41,719 nucleotides of DNA from Betaproteobacteria bacterium HGW-Betaproteobacteria-12 (GTDB taxonomy: Bacteria; Pseudomonadota; Gammaproteobacteria; Burkholderiales; Rhodocyclaceae): positions 1 through 41,719 of the forward strand of contig PHCU01000013.1 of the NCBI GenBank assembly GCA_002842345.1. The letters are read 5' to 3'. The notes beneath the pieces are model-generated. The model was given only the letters and a program-made list of their open reading frames with translations, ran no database searches and was not told where the DNA came from. Shown here in pieces: positions 33,844 to 41,719 of this stretch (position 1 is its first letter; each line of letters opens with the position of its first letter). A program made the translations under genes and the position numbers.

Positions 33844-33882
33844 AAAAAAAACCGGGCAGTGGCCATTGGCCTGCCGCCCGGT
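33844..33882 (-). terminator. Rho-independent terminator of the porin gene
   Basis: On the minus strand ACCGGGC pairs with GCCCGGT, with inner GGCC pairing, followed by a run of eight T. It sits about 20 bp past the porin stop and separates the porin unit from ligJ. Confidence 0.85.
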
Positions 33883-33902
33883 CTGCGATCCGTCGAAGCG
33901 GA

Positions 33903-35045
33903 TCAGAACATGTGCGTCAGACCGGCAGCGAAGAGCTTGACTGACCCGCCAGCCGCCGGGGCGACGGCCCAGATCCCGGAGCGGGCGGCATTGTCGTTAC
34001 CCCGCCAGGTGTAGCCGGCGTAAGCGATGGTGCGCTTGCTCAATGCATGGGTATAGGCGAGGGAAAGGCCTTGGCTGTCCGCATCGTCCAGCGTCTTGAC
34101 ATTGGCCGCGGAGTACACCGCGTGAACCGTACCCTTGCTGAAGACCGGTATCTCGGCACCGATGCCCCAGACCGTATTGCGATCCTGGTTCATAAACTTG
34201 TCGCTCTGATAGGTCGCCTTGAGCTTGAAGATACCGAAATCGTAGGATGCCCCCAGATTGCTGCTCTTGAAGTCAATATCCTCATAGGGGAAAACGGTAG
34301 CGCCCGGCGGGAAGCCGGCGCCACGGGCAAAGGCCAGGGAACCGAGGGCCAATGTCGCATCGCCGCTGCCCTTCCCGTGGTCGTATACGGCGCCGATGGA
34401 GAGCGGCCCCTTGTCGTAATAGAGGCCAAGCTGGGCAATATCGAAATGGCCGTTACCCGTCGCCGCAGCCTCGATCGGCCGGGCGTAATTGACGTCGAGG
34501 CTGAAACCAGCCCACGTCGGCGAGTGGTAGGCGACGGCATTGGACAAACGGATATCGCCGAGCGGGTTGTTGCGGCTGCCGGCCCACATCGCGTTGTCGC
34601 CGGTGACGTCGAAAATCGAGGCCCCCAGCGTCACGTACTTGATCCCCCACTTGAAGGCGGTGGTGTTCATCCGGCCGCCCTTCAAAGTGCCGAAATCGCC
34701 GGCGAGACCGACGTACTGTTCGCGGGCCGAACCGGAAGTGCTGCCCTGGACGCCAGCCGCATCGCTGATGAAGCCGCCGCCGAGACCTTGGTTGACATCG
34801 ATGTTCAGGCGATATTCGAGTACGAAGATCACCTTCATGCCGTTGCCGAGATCTTCCGTCCCCTTGAAGCCGAGACGGGAGGTCCGGAACAGGCCGCTAT
34901 CGATCTTGTTGATTGAATCGGCGCCTCCAGGACTGATGTGGGCGGCGCCGACGTCGGCGATGCCGTACACCTGAACGTTCGACTGGGCGAAAGCCGTCGT
35001 GGACGCCATCGACGCAACTGCCAACGCAATGATTTTTTTATGCAC
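33903..35045 (-). CDS. Gram-negative porin of the aromatic-acid cluster
   Basis: This 380-residue outer-membrane protein begins with a GTG at 35045, preceded by AGGAGGAG 7 nt upstream. The signal peptide MHKKIIALAVASMASTTAFA is cut before QSNVQVYG. The mature part has the Gly/aromatic beta-strand pattern of trimeric general porins (Porin_4/OmpC-like), with SSVQ-type start VQVYGIADVG and a terminal phenylalanine (THMF), the usual insertion signal. It lies between the transporter and enzyme genes and probably admits the aromatic acid. It has its own terminator and probably its own promoter. Confidence 0.9.
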   Translation of the reverse strand: MHKKIIALAVASMASTTAFAQSNVQVYGIADVGAAHISPGGADSINKIDSGLFRTSRLGFKGTEDLGNGMKVIFVLEYRLNIDVNQGLGGGFISDAAGVQGSTSGSAREQYVGLAGDFGTLKGGRMNTTAFKWGIKYVTLGASIFDVTGDNAMWAGSRNNPLGDIRLSNAVAYHSPTWAGFSLDVNYARPIEAAATGNGHFDIAQLGLYYDKGPLSIGAVYDHGKGSGDATLALGSLAFARGAGFPPGATVFPYEDIDFKSSNLGASYDFGIFKLKATYQSDKFMNQDRNTVWGIGAEIPVFSKGTVHAVYSAANVKTLDDADSQGLSLAYTHALSKRTIAYAGYTWRGNDNAARSGIWAVAPAAGGSVKLFAAGLTHMF

Positions 35046-35186
35046 TTGGGTACTCCTCCTTGTGGTGTTGATAACCATGAAAAAACTGTCCTTGTCCGGC
35101 ACACCCCGCCATGGCCGGGCAATCGGTCCTTGCCGTTCTCGTGAATTCTCGGCATTGGCAGGGGCCATCGCTACCCACGCCGCCGA

Positions 35187-35199
35187 CTAACAGCTATGC
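35187..35199. promoter_or_regulatory. Recurrent motif upstream of the porin gene
   Basis: CTAACAGCTATGC lies 142-154 bp upstream of the porin GTG start, within the 218-bp gap after the PcaK-like gene. It differs from the copy at 37816 (CTATCAGCTATAC) at two positions. Confidence 0.45.
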
Positions 35200-35263
35200 C
35201 CTGCCGCTATGGATTGCTGCCTGCCGACGCAACCAGGCGCCGGCAGATCTTTACTTGGCGGTT

Positions 35264-36628
35264 TCAGCCCTCGGCCGGCCGCAACTCGGGCTCCACCTCG
35301 GGGTGGGAGGCGTTCTTGATGAACAGCGCGATCGCCGCGATCACGCCCGGAATCGCCAGCACCGCGAAAATCTGGGCGAAGTCGAACTGGCGGCGCTGCA
35401 ATTCGGCGACCAGGAAGGGCGCGGCGACGGCACCGACGCGCCCGATCGCCATCATCCAGGCGACCCCGGTCGCCCGCCCGGCGGTCGGGTAGAAGGCCGC
35501 CGCCAGCGCCGGCATGCTGGTCTGCGTGGTGTTCATCACGGCGCCGCCGACGAAGACCAGGACCACCAGCCAGCCAAGATTGCCGGCGGCCTGGCCGATC
35601 GCGTAGATGCAGACGGCGGTAAGCAGGTAACCGACCATGATCACCCGGTTGGCATTGAACTTGTCCATCAGCAAGCCGAAGGCGATCGCCCCGACCCCAC
35701 CCAATGGGAACAATGAGGTGACCAGCATCGCCGTCTTCGGATCGAGCCCTGAATCCTTCAGCAGGATCGGCATCCAGTTGATCAGCGCGTAGAAAATCAC
35801 GATGCCCATGCCGTAGGTCAGCCAGAGCATGACCGAGCCGACCACATAGGAACGCGACAGGATCAGCGCCACGCCCACCTTGCCGTGATCGGCGGAGAAC
35901 TTGCCGCGTAGGGTTTCGCCGAGCACGAAGGTGCCGGCATCGCCGATGCTCGCCGAGATCCGCATCAGCACGGCGCGGATACGTTCGGCTGTAGCGCCGC
36001 GTGCCACCAGATAGCGCACCGATTCCGGCAGCACGACGAGCATGACGAGCGCCAGCGCGATCGGCAGCACGCCGCCGAGTTGCAGCACGCTGCGCCAACC
36101 CCATTGCGGGATCATCCAGGCCGACAGGAAGCCGCCCAGCGCGGCGCCCAGCGGGAAGCCTGTGAACATCGCGCTGGTCAGCAAGGCACGCCGGCGGCTC
36201 GGGGCGAATTCGCTGGCCAGCGTCACCGCCAGCGGCATCGCCGCGCCCAACCCGAGACCGGTAATGAAGCGCCAGGTCACCAGTTCGTCGAGGCTGGCGG
36301 CCGTCGCCGAGATCAGGCTGGCGACGCCGAACAGGCAGACCGAAGCGGTCAGCAGGTACTTGCGGCCGAGGCGGTCGGCCAGCGGGCCAATCATCACCGC
36401 CCCCATGGCCAGGCCGGCCAGGGCGGCGCTGAGCACCGGCGCCAGCTGGGGCTTGGCGACTCCCCATTCCAGTAGCAGCGAGGGCGCGATATAGCCGATA
36501 GCCGCAGTATCGAAACCGTCGAGCAAGATCACCAGGAAGCTGACGGCAAAAACCAGCCACTGGAAGCGCGAAAACTTGTTGTCGTCGATGAACTTCTGGA
36601 CATCGACCGTGTGGTTGCGATTTGTCAT
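35264..36628 (-). CDS. pcaK: Aromatic acid:H+ symporter (PcaK/PmdK-like, AAHS family MFS)
   Basis: This 454-residue transporter has about 12 membrane segments. The AAHS family motif DGFDTAAIGYIAPSL is in the first segment (about residues 37-51), and GPLADRLGRKYLL is the loop 2-3 MFS signature. Proteins of this family import protocatechuate or 4-hydroxybenzoate with protons. GGAGGAGA lies 6 nt before the ATG. It follows the LigU-like gene by 52 bp, the order of pmdUK in Comamonas. The symbol pcaK is by homology; pmdK would be equally apt. Confidence 0.92.
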   Translation of the reverse strand: MTNRNHTVDVQKFIDDNKFSRFQWLVFAVSFLVILLDGFDTAAIGYIAPSLLLEWGVAKPQLAPVLSAALAGLAMGAVMIGPLADRLGRKYLLTASVCLFGVASLISATAASLDELVTWRFITGLGLGAAMPLAVTLASEFAPSRRRALLTSAMFTGFPLGAALGGFLSAWMIPQWGWRSVLQLGGVLPIALALVMLVVLPESVRYLVARGATAERIRAVLMRISASIGDAGTFVLGETLRGKFSADHGKVGVALILSRSYVVGSVMLWLTYGMGIVIFYALINWMPILLKDSGLDPKTAMLVTSLFPLGGVGAIAFGLLMDKFNANRVIMVGYLLTAVCIYAIGQAAGNLGWLVVLVFVGGAVMNTTQTSMPALAAAFYPTAGRATGVAWMMAIGRVGAVAAPFLVAELQRRQFDFAQIFAVLAIPGVIAAIALFIKNASHPEVEPELRPAEG

Positions 36629-36680
36629 GAATTGTCTCCTCCGCCTTTGAAGGCGGTTTGATTTGTCACTAAAACTGCTA

Positions 36681-37766
36681 TTACTTTCCTTGCCAGACTT
36701 CGGCCGGCACCATCACCTCACCGCGCATGATCAGCCTCGCCGTGCGCAACAGCGCCGCCCGGCGGACGCTCTGCGGGTCATCCGGATCGAGCTCGAGCTC
36801 GACGCTGAATTCGCCGGTCGGATGCTCAACCGAAATCTTCTTGTTTTTACCGGCGGGCACCACGGCGATGCCTGCGCTCACCGAACCCTCAAGGACGCAG
36901 GCGGTGCCGACGGTCACCGCCGCCAGCACGCCGATCGCGTCGTGGCAGACATGCGGGATGAAGCTCCTGGTCGCGATGCTGCCGCCGGCCTGCGGCGGGG
37001 CGACCAGGGTCATCTTCGGATAGTTTTTCGTGCTCACGTCGCCCAGCCCCATCGCCTGGCCGCAGGCCAGGCGCAAGCGCTCGAGGCGTGACTTCAGCGC
37101 CGCATCGGCATTGAGTTCGGCGACGCTCTCGTAGCCGCTGCGCTCGACATCGGCGGCGCGCAGGATCACCAGTGGCATGCCGTTGTCGATACAGGTGACC
37201 TCGACGCCGTCGATCGTGTCGCGCACCTTGCCGGTCGGCAGCAGGCCGCAGCACACCGAGCCGGCGGTATCGAGGAAATTGATGGTGATCGGCGCCGAAC
37301 GGCCGGGCACCCCGTCGATATGGGCATCACCTTGGTAATTGACGCAACCGCCCGGGGTTTCGACGGTGATGTCGCACTGCATGTCGGTATTCAGCGTCAG
37401 CACGCGCAGCGTCGTTTTATCACCCTGCGCCCGGACCATGCCGGTTTCCAGGGCAAATGGCACCACTGCCGCCAGCATGTTGCCGCAGTTCGGCGTCGTA
37501 TCGACCGTATCCCGGTCGGGCTGCAACTGGGCGAAAAGAAAGTCGAGATCGACCCCAGCCGTGGTGCTCTGGCGCACGATTCCGACCTTGCTGGTCAACG
37601 GATTGGCACCGCCCAGTCCGTCGATCTGGCGCTTGTCGGGCGAGCCCATGACGGCAAGCAGCACGCGGTCGCGGGTGGCAATCTCGGACGGCAGGTCGGC
37701 CGCATTGAAGAACGGGCCACGCGACGTGCCGCCGCGCATGAAGAGGGTTTTGATGGGTGTTTGCAT
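36681..37766 (-). CDS. ligU: 4-oxalomesaconate isomerase/tautomerase, PrpF family (LigU/GalD-like)
   Basis: This 361-residue PrpF-family isomerase has a two-domain diaminopimelate-epimerase-like fold. Motifs are FMRGGTSRGPFFNAADLP near residue 9, the GLGGANPLTSKVGIV segment and TPNCGNMLAAVVPFA with a probable active-site cysteine. In known pathways LigU isomerises 4-oxalomesaconate to the form LigJ hydrates, and GalD does the equivalent step in gallate degradation. Here it heads a unit with the PcaK-like transporter, and a recurrent motif lies 50-62 bp upstream. The ribosome site is weak. Confidence 0.9.
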   Translation of the reverse strand: MQTPIKTLFMRGGTSRGPFFNAADLPSEIATRDRVLLAVMGSPDKRQIDGLGGANPLTSKVGIVRQSTTAGVDLDFLFAQLQPDRDTVDTTPNCGNMLAAVVPFALETGMVRAQGDKTTLRVLTLNTDMQCDITVETPGGCVNYQGDAHIDGVPGRSAPITINFLDTAGSVCCGLLPTGKVRDTIDGVEVTCIDNGMPLVILRAADVERSGYESVAELNADAALKSRLERLRLACGQAMGLGDVSTKNYPKMTLVAPPQAGGSIATRSFIPHVCHDAIGVLAAVTVGTACVLEGSVSAGIAVVPAGKNKKISVEHPTGEFSVELELDPDDPQSVRRAALLRTARLIMRGEVMVPAEVWQGK

Positions 37767-37815
37767 GCTGCCGATTCTGTGCCTTGGCCTTTATCCCGAG
37801 AAGGAAACCCGGGAA

Positions 37816-37828
37816 CTATCAGCTATAC
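37816..37828. promoter_or_regulatory. Recurrent motif upstream of the LigU-like gene
   Basis: CTATCAGCTATAC lies 50-62 bp upstream of the ATG. It matches the copies at 33798 and 35187 at 11 of 13 positions each, in the same orientation relative to the downstream gene. Confidence 0.5.
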
Positions 37829-37848
37829 GATTTCGTTATGGGAATGGG

Positions 37849-37876
37849 CGGGCTCGTCATGTTCGGAGCGAGCCCT
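37849..37876 (-). terminator. Stem-loop after the outer MFS gene
   Basis: GGGCTCG pairs with CGAGCCC around a 12-base loop, about 37 bp past the MFS stop on the minus strand. There is no U-run, so it is at best a weak terminator. Confidence 0.35.
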
Positions 37877-37912
37877 ACCCTCCCCGCCAAAGCGCTCAGC
37901 AAGGCCTGTTTA

Positions 37913-39184
37913 TCAGGCGCCGGCCAATTCCGGGCGCCGCAGTTGCGGCATGCGGGCAAAAAGCAGCGCGCAGATGCCGAGCACAGCGAGCACCATGTTC
38001 AGCTCGAAGGCCGGCACATAGCTTCGATAAACGTCGAACATTTTTCCGGCCACGATCGCCGCCGGAGAACAGACCGCCGCGGAAGCCATCATGATTACGC
38101 CATTGATTCTGGCAAACGAGCGGACGCCGAAGAAATTGCCGGTCGTGGTGTTGAGGCAGACGAAAGCCCAACCAAACGCGCAGCCATACGACATGCCGGC
38201 CAGGTAGGCGAGATTGAGCGCGTCCGGGGTCAGGTTGATGGCCATCATCGAACCGACCAGGTAGAAGCACAGGCCCAGCGCGAAGGCATAGCGCGCACTC
38301 ATCCAATCCATTAGCCAGCCGCCGATCAGCCGCCCAAACAGGCTACCGAGCACAAAAAGCCCCATGGCGAAGGCATAGGTAGCCGGCGGATAGCCAAGCC
38401 CCTTGAGTACCGGAATCCAGTGCGCGGTAAACATCCAGAACGGGAAATGCGTGGCACAGGAGCCCGCGAAAATCAGCCAGAAGACGCGGGAACGGACGGC
38501 ATCACCGAGCGTCCAGTCAAACTTGGTAACCAGCCTTGCCTTCAGTTCAACCGTCTGGCCAGGCGCTTCGCCGCCATCGGGCAATTGCCCGAATTCTTCC
38601 GGGCGCTCCTTGACGAAGAAATGGGCGATCAGGGCAGAAACCGCAGCTGCCACCGCGACCACCAGCCAACCCCGGCGCCAGGTGGCGCCGTCCGCCGCAA
38701 TGATCGAGTTCATCATCGGCGCCACCACGAATCCGGCGACGCCGGCAGCCGTGAATCCGATGGCCATGGCCCGCCCGCGGAAACGCACAAACCACCGGGT
38801 GACCGCCGTAGACAGGCCGATAATCGAACCGAAGCCAACGCCCATGCCGATCATCACGCCAAAGCCCAACAGGTAATGCCAGGGCTCGGTGGCGACGTAG
38901 GACAGCCAGAGACTACCCAGGATGATGAAGGCAGAGCCGATCGTGAAGGTTCCCTTGATGCCCCAGCGACTGATCGAGGCGGCATGCAGCAGCGAAGGAA
39001 AACCAATGAAGAAATTGAGCAGGGTGAAACCCAGACCGTAGGTTGCGCGGTCCATGGGAATGTCTTTCATCATCGCCGGATTCAGTACGGTCCCGCCGTA
39101 GAGGCCAAAGCCCATGTTGAGGAAATAGACGAGCCAGACGACCCCGAGCACTCGCCAGCCGTAAAACTGCTTTTGGTTTTCCAT
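37913..39184 (-). CDS. MFS transporter, monocarboxylate/OFA-like
   Basis: This 423-residue transporter has about 12 membrane segments. The N-terminus FYGWRVLGVVWLVYFLNMGF, the ISRWGIKGTFTIGSAF loop and the R-GRAMAIGFTAAGVAGF segment match the MCT/OFA-like MFS group that carries organic anions. GGAG lies 7 nt before the ATG at 39184; the frame extends upstream to 39283 without homology. It is 5' of the LigU unit on the same strand and probably serves uptake of a related carboxylate, such as phthalate, 4-hydroxybenzoate or a pathway acid. A perfect 13-bp palindrome lies about 100 bp upstream. Confidence 0.88.
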   Translation of the reverse strand: MENQKQFYGWRVLGVVWLVYFLNMGFGLYGGTVLNPAMMKDIPMDRATYGLGFTLLNFFIGFPSLLHAASISRWGIKGTFTIGSAFIILGSLWLSYVATEPWHYLLGFGVMIGMGVGFGSIIGLSTAVTRWFVRFRGRAMAIGFTAAGVAGFVVAPMMNSIIAADGATWRRGWLVVAVAAAVSALIAHFFVKERPEEFGQLPDGGEAPGQTVELKARLVTKFDWTLGDAVRSRVFWLIFAGSCATHFPFWMFTAHWIPVLKGLGYPPATYAFAMGLFVLGSLFGRLIGGWLMDWMSARYAFALGLCFYLVGSMMAINLTPDALNLAYLAGMSYGCAFGWAFVCLNTTTGNFFGVRSFARINGVIMMASAAVCSPAAIVAGKMFDVYRSYVPAFELNMVLAVLGICALLFARMPQLRRPELAGA

Positions 39185-39282
39185 GATTTGTCTCCGCGCC
39201 GATGCCATGCGGTGTGGATCGGCCTGTTTATCGATTGATGGCGACCCCTCCTGGCGGTGCAAACACCCCATGAGAAAGATCA

Positions 39283-39311
39283 TTTCAATATCAGGCTACC
39301 TGATATTGAAA
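39283..39311. promoter_or_regulatory. Perfect 13-bp inverted repeat upstream of the outer MFS gene
   Basis: TTTCAATATCAGG (39283-39295) and CCTGATATTGAAA (39299-39311) are perfect complements with a 3-bp CTA centre. This is the size and symmetry of a dimeric repressor operator (GntR, IclR or TetR type). It lies about 100 bp upstream of the MFS start, at the edge of a locally AT-rich stretch (39280-39375), within a 311-bp gene-free gap. It shares the TATCAG core with the lig-unit motif. Confidence 0.6.
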
Positions 39312-39391
39312 ACGATAGTACACCACGCAAAAGAAAACGCAATAGTTAATTTGTTGAATATTTCGTAATTTTTCGCACGGCTCAATCGACT

Positions 39392-39420
39392 GAAAACAGG
39401 CGCGCAAAATGCGGCCTGTT
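39392..39420 (-). terminator. Rho-independent terminator after the small gene
   Basis: On the minus strand AACAGGC-CGCA pairs with TGCG-GCCTGTT around a TTT loop, ending in TTTTC. It lies 76 bp past the stop of the 70-residue gene and would end the transcript coming from the ETF-QO gene. Confidence 0.6.
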
Positions 39421-39495
39421 GACGCCCGGTCGAGCCCGCTCACGACCGCGCGGTGGTCCGCCAATACTCGGTTCCAGAGGCACAAGGATGGTGGG

Positions 39496-39708
39496 CTACA
39501 GCCCGACGCGGAGTTCCCGGAAAGCCTTCACCAAGGCGTTACGCTTGGCACGGAACTGCTCCGCCGATATCTCTCCGTAAAGCATCAGACAAGTTTCATG
39601 CTTCAGTTCGAGGCAGATGTCGTGTGCCAATTTATCCAGCCCGCTCAGACGAGCGCACCTACCGTACTGATCGCTTTCGGCATTCGGTCGCGGATTCGTT
39701 ACACGCAT
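39496..39708 (-). CDS. Hypothetical protein, 70 aa
   Basis: This is a small soluble protein of unknown function beginning MRVTNPRPNAESDQYGRCAR. It is mostly helical and basic at the C-terminus (EISAEQFRAKRNALVKAFREL). ATG at 39708 has GGAG 7 nt upstream; the longer reading frame (to 39966) lies over the ETF-QO gene and is not believed. It begins 25 bp after the ETF-QO stop on the same strand, so the two may be cotranscribed. I do not recognise a family. Confidence 0.65.
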   Translation of the reverse strand: MRVTNPRPNAESDQYGRCARLSGLDKLAHDICLELKHETCLMLYGEISAEQFRAKRNALVKAFRELRVGL

Positions 39709-39733
39709 CGATGAGCTCCGGCTGGCGTGCCAC

Positions 39734-41380
39734 TCACATGTTCGGATAAGTCGGCCCTTCGCCCCCCTGCGGCACGACCCAGATGATGTTCTGGGTCGGA
39801 TCCTTGATGTCGCAGGTCTTGCAATGCACGCAGTTCTGGGCGTTGATCTGCAGGCGCGGCTTGGCGCCGCTCTCGTCGCGGACGATTTCATAGACACCGG
39901 CCGGACAATAGCGCTGCTCCGGGGCATCGTAGGTCGCCAGGTTGATGTTGATCGGCACGCCGGCATCCTTGAGTTGCAAGTGGCAGGGTTGGTCTTCCTC
40001 GTGATTGGTCGATGACAGGAAAACCGAGGACAGGCGGTCGAAGCTCAGCACGCCATCCGGCTTCGGGTAGTCGATCTTCGGGCAATCGGCGGCCGGCTGC
40101 AGCTTGGCGTGGTCGGGCGTGCGGGTGTGCAGGGTCCACGGCGCCTTGCCGCGGAACACCAGCTGGTCGATGCCGAACATCAGCGAGCCGAGTTTCAGGC
40201 CCTTGCTCATCCACGGCTTGAAATTGCGCGCCTGATGCAGTTCCTGATACAGCCAACTCTGCTTGAAGGCTGCCGGATAGGCGGTCAGCTCGTCGCGCTG
40301 GCGTTCGCCACTCAGGGCAGCGAAACAGGCCTCGGCGGCCAAGGCGCCGGATTTGATGGCGCAATGCGAACCCTTGATCCGCGCCGCGTTCAGGAAGCCG
40401 GCATCGTCGCCGACCAGCACGCCGCCCGGGAAGGTCAGCTTGGGCAGGGACTGCAGGCCGCCGGCGGTCAGGGCACGGGCGCCGTAGGCGATGCGCTTGC
40501 CACCGGCGAGGAACTGGCGGATTTCCGGATGCGTCTTGTAGCGCTGGAATTCCTCGTAGGGCGAGAGCTGCGGATTCTGGTAACCGAGGCCGACGACGAA
40601 GCCGACGGCGACCTGGTTGTTCTCCAGGTGATAGAGAAAGCCGCCGCCGTAGGTGGCCGGGTCCATCGGCCAGCCGCCGCTATGCACGACGAGACCGAGC
40701 TGGTGCTGCTCGGCCGGGATTTCCCAGAGTTCCTTGAGGCCGATGCCGTAGGTTTGCGGATCGACGCCGTCGTTCAGCTTGAAATGGGCCTGCAACTGCT
40801 TGCCGAGATGGCCGCGGCAGCCTTCGGCGAAGAAGGTGTACTTGGCATGCAGTTCCATGCCCGGCTGGAAGTTGGCGCCTGCGGAACCGTCGCACTGGCG
40901 GCCCATGTCGCCGGTCGCGACGCCCATCACGGCGCCATGCTCGTCGAACAGCACTTCGGCGCCGGCAAAGCCCGGGTAGATTTCGATGCCGAGGGCTTCA
41001 GCCTGTTCACCGAGCCAGCGGCAGACATTGCCGAGCGAGATGACGTAGTTGCCTTCGTTATGGAAACACTGCGGCAGCAGTCTGTTCGGCACCTTGGTGG
41101 CACCGGTTTCGGAAAGGATGAAGAAGCGGTCTTCACAGACCGGGGCATTGAGCGGCGCGCCATCTGCCTGCCAATTGGGCAGCAGTTCGCTGAGCGCACG
41201 CGGGTCCATGACGGCGCCGGAGAGAATGTGGGCGCCGATTTCAGCCCCCTTCTCGATCAGGCAGACGCCAATTTCGACGCCCTTTTCCGCCGCCAGCTGC
41301 TTCAGGCGGATGGCCGAGGCCAGCCCGGCCGGGCCGCCGCCCACGATGACGACGTCGAATTCCATGGCTTCGCGCTGCAT
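39734..41380 (-). CDS. etfD: Electron transfer flavoprotein:ubiquinone oxidoreductase
   Basis: This 548-residue membrane-associated flavoprotein passes electrons from reduced ETF to the quinone pool. The FAD motif VVIVGGGPAGLASA is near residue 10. A C-terminal [4Fe-4S] ferredoxin motif has NCVHCKTCDIKDPTQNI plus an upstream cysteine in RYCPAGVYE. The length and the GWPMDPATYGGGFLYHL region match ETF-QO. AAGGAG lies about 10 nt before the ATG at 41380; ATG 5 codons later is also possible. It is downstream of etfA, separated by a terminator. It serves acyl-CoA dehydrogenases in fatty-acid and aromatic acyl-CoA oxidation. Confidence 0.95.
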   Translation of the reverse strand: MQREAMEFDVVIVGGGPAGLASAIRLKQLAAEKGVEIGVCLIEKGAEIGAHILSGAVMDPRALSELLPNWQADGAPLNAPVCEDRFFILSETGATKVPNRLLPQCFHNEGNYVISLGNVCRWLGEQAEALGIEIYPGFAGAEVLFDEHGAVMGVATGDMGRQCDGSAGANFQPGMELHAKYTFFAEGCRGHLGKQLQAHFKLNDGVDPQTYGIGLKELWEIPAEQHQLGLVVHSGGWPMDPATYGGGFLYHLENNQVAVGFVVGLGYQNPQLSPYEEFQRYKTHPEIRQFLAGGKRIAYGARALTAGGLQSLPKLTFPGGVLVGDDAGFLNAARIKGSHCAIKSGALAAEACFAALSGERQRDELTAYPAAFKQSWLYQELHQARNFKPWMSKGLKLGSLMFGIDQLVFRGKAPWTLHTRTPDHAKLQPAADCPKIDYPKPDGVLSFDRLSSVFLSSTNHEEDQPCHLQLKDAGVPININLATYDAPEQRYCPAGVYEIVRDESGAKPRLQINAQNCVHCKTCDIKDPTQNIIWVVPQGGEGPTYPNM

Positions 41381-41445
41381 TTCCGCTGCTCTCCTTACGG
41401 GTACTTTTTTGACGCGCTCACTAGTTTCTCAAGTGCTGAGTCGCT

Positions 41446-41483
41446 CAAAAAAAGCCGGTTCGGCGGAATTTCCACCGAACCGG
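41446..41483 (-). terminator. Rho-independent terminator of etfA
   Basis: On the minus strand CCGGTTCGG pairs perfectly with CCGAACCGG around an 11-base loop, followed by G-C and a run of seven T. It lies about 37 bp past the etfA stop. Confidence 0.88.
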
Positions 41484-41520
41484 TTAAAGACGGACCGTAG
41501 TCCGCAGAGGTGATTCGTGA

Positions 41521-41719
<199 letters not shown>

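Noticed and set aside
35187..36560. 457-codon minus-strand frame overlapping the PcaK-like gene
   Set aside because: It is a second frame of the same strand; the AAHS motif DGFD and membrane segments are in the other frame.
39185..39495. AT-rich gap possibly of foreign origin
   Set aside because: Only about 100 bp is AT-rich, it carries a palindrome and a terminator, and there is no integrase, repeat or tRNA; a promoter region explains it.
39496..39966. 156-codon reading of the small gene after etfD
   Set aside because: Its first half lies over the etfD coding end; only the part from 39708 has a ribosome site and a protein-like composition.

Overview
The window is GC-rich, densely coded DNA, almost certainly from a chromosome of a betaproteobacterium, most plausibly Rhodocyclales (Dechloromonas/Azonexus-like). 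That placement is inference. It rests on a pmd-type protocatechuate 4,5-cleavage cluster, the cysE-iscR-iscS order, a lexA-imuA-imuB-dnaE2 cassette, a phasin and many PAS sensors. I see no rRNA, tRNA, CRISPR array or insertion sequence.

Left part (1-7.5 kb): a minus-strand cysE-iscR-iscS cluster carries three good matches to the type 1 IscR box, two in the iscR promoter and one in the cysE promoter. The IscS-like protein lacks the usual IscS tail. Divergent from cysE is an unusual pair: a lipoprotein serine hydrolase of the beta-lactamase fold followed 3 bp later by an orphan acyl carrier protein, closed by a strong terminator. Then come a small DUF3149 membrane protein and a MocR-type regulator divergent from a flavin-binding pyridoxamine-oxidase-like gene, with a clear direct-plus-inverted-repeat operator between them.

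Signalling and SOS region (7.6-21.2 kb): a soluble six-PAS NarL/UhpB-type histidine kinase and its LuxR-type response regulator overlap by ATGA. They are followed by a phasin, a 79-residue unknown protein, a PAS-PAS-GGDEF diguanylate cyclase with intact I-site, a diheme c-type cytochrome-like protein and a 24-residue membrane peptide. On the minus strand, lexA-imuA-imuB-dnaE2 forms an SOS mutagenesis cassette with one SOS box before lexA.

Middle (21.2-24.3 kb): a SEC-C/UPF0149 protein, msrB, an MFS transporter and a small membrane protein with a C-terminal cysteine cluster.

Catabolic region (24.3-39.2 kb): nearly all minus strand. It encodes protocatechuate 4,5-cleavage: two MFS transporters, the LigU/GalD isomerase, a porin, LigJ hydratase, LigK aldolase, LigI lactonase, LigAB dioxygenase, LigC dehydrogenase, an aldo/keto reductase and an exporter-like MFS protein. 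A LysR regulator is divergent from a second, separate ligAB-like extradiol dioxygenase pair. A recurrent motif of about 13 bp, CTATCAG-YTATRC-like, lies upstream of three transcription units, and a perfect 13-bp palindrome precedes the outermost MFS gene. Together the genes would carry protocatechuate or a related aromatic acid across the outer and inner membranes and convert it to pyruvate and oxaloacetate.

Right end (39.5-41.7 kb): a small unknown gene, ETF:ubiquinone oxidoreductase, a terminator and the 3' end of etfA.
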